NCBI GenBank assembly: GCA_036399695.1
Contig: DASWMP010000247.1
Span: 1-8,050 of the forward strand
Direction of reading: 5' to 3'
Length of the DNA: 8,050 nt
Source of the DNA: DASVEE01 sp036399695
GTDB lineage: Bacteria > Acidobacteriota > Thermoanaerobaculia > Gp7-AA8
How positions within the stretch are numbered: the stretch's first letter is position 1; the number at the start of each line of letters is the position of its first letter. The notes under the pieces are model-generated. The model saw nothing but the letters and a program-made list of their open reading frames with translations. It was not told where the DNA came from and did not search any database. This document shows positions 6,546 through 8,050 of the stretch, one piece after another. Both the position numbers and the translations under genes were made by a program.

Positions 6546-6552
6546 TCCCCCG

Positions 6553-7668
6553 CTACACGTTCTCGTACAGCGCGCGATACTGCGGCACGATCTTCCCCAC
6601 ATCGAACCGCTCCACGGCCAGCTCCCGGCCGCGGGCTCCCATGCGGCGGCGCAATTCGTCGTCGCGAAGGATCTCGATGGCGCGTTCGGCCATGCCGTCC
6701 ACGTCGGCTACCGGCAGGAGGTAGCCAGTCTCGCCGTCGTCGACCACCTCCGGCAGGCCGCCGGCGCGGGTGGCGATGACCGGGACTTCGGAGGCCAGCG
6801 CTTCGAGGGCGGCCATGCCGAACGACTCGGCATCGGATGGCAGCAGGAACAGGTCGCTCGAGCCGACGATCTCCTCGAGGTTCGGGACGCTGCCGATGAA
6901 GTGCACGCGGTCGCGCAGGCCGCGATCGCGGCAGTAGGCTTCGGCGCGCGAGCGGTCAGGGCCGTCGCCGACCATCAGCAGGCGGCTCGGCACTTCGCGC
7001 ACGACGCGCTCGAAGACCTCCACCACGTCCATGATCCGCTTCACCGGGCGGAAGTTCGAGACGTGGCAGAGCAGCTTGTCTCCCGGCGGGCCGAACATGT
7101 GGCAGTAGGCGCTGCTCTCGTGGCGCCGGAAGCGCGTTGGGTCGACGAAGTTCGGGATGACCTCGATGTGCTTGTCGGTGGCGAAGTTGCGCGTCGTCTC
7201 CCGCTTGAGCCAGTGGGAGACGGCCGTGACGCCGTCCGACACCTCGATTCCGAACTTCGTGATCGGCAGGTAGCTCGGGTCGCGGCCGACGAGCGTGATG
7301 TCGGTGCCGTGCAGCGTGGTGATGACCTTCACCTTCTGCTCGCCGAGGATCTGCTTGGCCAGGTGCGCGCTGATGGCGTGGGGGATGGCGTAGTGCACGT
7401 GCAGCACGTCGAGGCGCTCGTACGCCGCCACTTCCGCCATCTTCGTCGCCAGCGCCAGCGTGTACGGCGGATAGGGATCGAAGAGCGGATACGGCGTGAC
7501 CGTCACCTCGTGAAAGTGCACCCGCTCGTGGAGGATGTTCAGCCGCGACGGCAGCGCGTAGCTGATGAAGTGGACGTCGTCCCCTTCTTTGGCCAGCGCC
7601 AGGCCAAGCTCCGTCGCCACGACGCCCGAGCCGCCGAAAGTGGGGTAACAGGTGATGCCGATCTTCAT
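6553..7668 (-). CDS. bshA: BshA, N-acetyl-alpha-D-glucosaminyl L-malate synthase
   Basis: This is a cytoplasmic GT4 glycosyltransferase that joins GlcNAc from UDP-GlcNAc to L-malate, the first step of bacillithiol synthesis. The 371-residue length fits the family. The N-terminus MKIGITCYPTFGGSGVVATE (1-20), with its Gly-rich loop, is characteristic of BshA. Also visible are DVLHVHYAIPHA (87-98), TLHGTDITLVG (118-128), SNFRPVKR (204-211), VGDGPDR (233-239) and the GT4 EX7E motif at E281-E289 (ESFGMAALE). An in-frame TTG lies four codons upstream, but the ATG at 7668 is preferred because it gives the canonical MKIG start and has GAGAGG four nt before it. The preceding co-directional gene encodes the deacetylase for the next step, and a large inverted repeat separates the two. 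Related GT4 enzymes share the fold, but the N-terminus and the neighbour make BshA the strong choice. Confidence 0.93.
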   Translation of the reverse strand: MKIGITCYPTFGGSGVVATELGLALAKEGDDVHFISYALPSRLNILHERVHFHEVTVTPYPLFDPYPPYTLALATKMAEVAAYERLDVLHVHYAIPHAISAHLAKQILGEQKVKVITTLHGTDITLVGRDPSYLPITKFGIEVSDGVTAVSHWLKRETTRNFATDKHIEVIPNFVDPTRFRRHESSAYCHMFGPPGDKLLCHVSNFRPVKRIMDVVEVFERVVREVPSRLLMVGDGPDRSRAEAYCRDRGLRDRVHFIGSVPNLEEIVGSSDLFLLPSDAESFGMAALEALASEVPVIATRAGGLPEVVDDGETGYLLPVADVDGMAERAIEILRDDELRRRMGARGRELAVERFDVGKIVPQYRALYENV

Positions 7669-7672
7669 CTGG

Positions 7673-7678
7673 CCTCTC
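7673..7678 (-). promoter_or_regulatory. Ribosome binding site (GAGAGG) for bshA
   Basis: On the minus strand GAGAGG lies four nt before the ATG at 7668. It decides the start in favour of that ATG over the in-frame TTG at 7680, which would overlap the site. It is the only recognisable Shine-Dalgarno sequence among the complete genes here, and it starts one base beyond the foot of the intergenic hairpin. Confidence 0.6.
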
Positions 7679-7776
7679 AATCCTGAGCGAAGCGAAGGAT
7701 CAGTGGAGCCTCAGCTACAAAGTCCACCTCATCGCTGAGGCTCCATTGATCCTTCGTCGCTTCGCTCCTCAGGATT
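7679..7776. repeat. Near-perfect long inverted repeat between bshB1 and bshA
   Basis: The left arm is 7679-7715 and the right arm 7734-7776, with an 18-nt loop (7716-7733). The arms match at 36 of 37 aligned positions (one G/A change); the right arm also has two 3-nt insertions. The core is TGAGCGAAGCGAAGGATC, with a GCGAA-type internal repetition, followed inward by TGGAGCCTCAGC. The outer right end overlaps the bshB1 stop codon, and the outer left end touches the bshA ribosome binding site, so the repeat takes up essentially the entire spacer. In a bshB1-bshA transcript it would fold into a strong hairpin, which may terminate, protect or process the message. It could alternatively be an inserted MITE/REP-like element. 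Confidence 0.93.
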
Positions 7777-8050
7777 AGACCTCACGCCCACTGTACGCCG
7801 CGATGACGTCGTCGATGCGCGGCGGCTGCTTCGTCAGGAAACCTTCGCCATATCTGGCGCCGATCAGCGCGCCGAAATGGCGGCCGCGGGCGTCGATCAT
7901 CTCCATGAACTTCGGGTCGGAGAGGACCGTCTTCGGCTCCTTCGACTTCGGGTCATAGAACTGCGATTTGAACGCGGCGGTGGCTTTCATCTTCGTCTTC
8001 CACGAGGCCGTCACGTCGGTGACGAACGTCGGCGGGAAGACGTAGTTCTG
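7775..8050 (-). CDS. bshB1: BshB1-type LmbE/PIG-L deacetylase, C-terminal part (gene runs off the window)
   Basis: The last 91 residues of a minus-strand gene are inside the window; its start lies beyond 8050. The frame is open to the window edge (beginning QNYVFPPTFVTDVTASW), so the internal GTG at 8014 should not be taken as a start. The segment WKTKMKATAAFKSQF, then PKTVLSDPKFMEMIDARGRHFGALIG and RYGEGF, matches the C-terminal pattern of BshB1 enzymes, zinc-dependent LmbE-family deacetylases that remove the acetyl group from GlcNAc-malate to give GlcN-malate, the second step of bacillithiol synthesis. The zinc-binding and catalytic residues of the family are in the N-terminal part and cannot be seen. 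Its place just upstream of bshA supports the call; another LmbE-family deacetylase is the alternative. Confidence 0.82.
   Translation of the reverse strand, partial: QNYVFPPTFVTDVTASWKTKMKATAAFKSQFYDPKSKEPKTVLSDPKFMEMIDARGRHFGALIGARYGEGFLTKQPPRIDDVIAAYSGREV

Noticed and set aside
7669..7680. TTG start for bshA at 7680
   Set aside because: It would place the start on top of the GAGAGG site and add four residues before the canonical MKIG N-terminus of BshA.
7679..7776. Insertion sequence with terminal inverted repeats
   Set aside because: Only an 18-nt loop lies between the arms, so no transposase can be encoded and no target-site duplication is evident; a MITE/REP-like element remains possible and is reported as such.
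7775..8014. A separate 79-residue protein starting at the GTG at 8014
   Set aside because: The frame stays open to the window edge and the upstream residues continue the deacetylase pattern, so this is the 3' part of a longer gene.

Overview
This window looks like ordinary chromosome from a high-GC, didermic (outer-membrane) bacterium. It carries an OmpP1/FadL-type beta-barrel gene with a Sec signal peptide, a periplasmic soluble-lytic-transglycosylase-like protein, and two adjacent bacillithiol biosynthesis genes (bshB1, bshA). Bacillithiol genes in a GC-rich diderm fit the Acidobacteriota best. That placement is an inference; Gemmatimonadota or related candidate phyla are not excluded. No phage, transposase, CRISPR array, tRNA or rRNA was seen.

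Layout, left to right. A 17-base poly-C run opens the window. An outer-membrane barrel gene (35-1429, minus) and prolyl-tRNA synthetase proS (1587-3314, minus) follow. A divergent spacer of 227 bp separates proS from a two-gene plus-strand unit: a small two-helix membrane protein with a PH-like tail (3542-3982), overlapping by four bases (ATGA) a large membrane-anchored, TPR-rich lytic transglycosylase (3979-6405). A convergent spacer then leads to bshA (6553-7668, minus) and the 3' end of bshB1 (7775-8050, minus, running off the window). bshB1 and bshA are co-directional and supply the deacetylase and the glycosyltransferase of bacillithiol synthesis.

The most unusual content is between the genes. 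All four intergenic spacers over about 90 bp are largely filled by a long imperfect inverted repeat. Three of them are built from short tandem units with a strict period (9 bp in 1478-1580; two nested 7-bp families in 3336-3526; mostly 7 bp in 6427-6545), and the fourth (7679-7776) is a near-perfect 37/43-nt stem. The unit sequence differs in every spacer, and the repeats occur in tandem, divergent, convergent and intra-operon settings. They therefore look like a general feature of this genome rather than one terminator or one mobile element family.

The three genes that sit next to a possible promoter (the barrel gene, proS, the PH-like gene) lack a clear Shine-Dalgarno sequence and have a TANNNT hexamer 9-12 nt before the ATG, suggesting leaderless or near-leaderless transcripts. 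I found no wholly new multi-gene system; the intergenic hairpin repeats are the best candidate for something undescribed.
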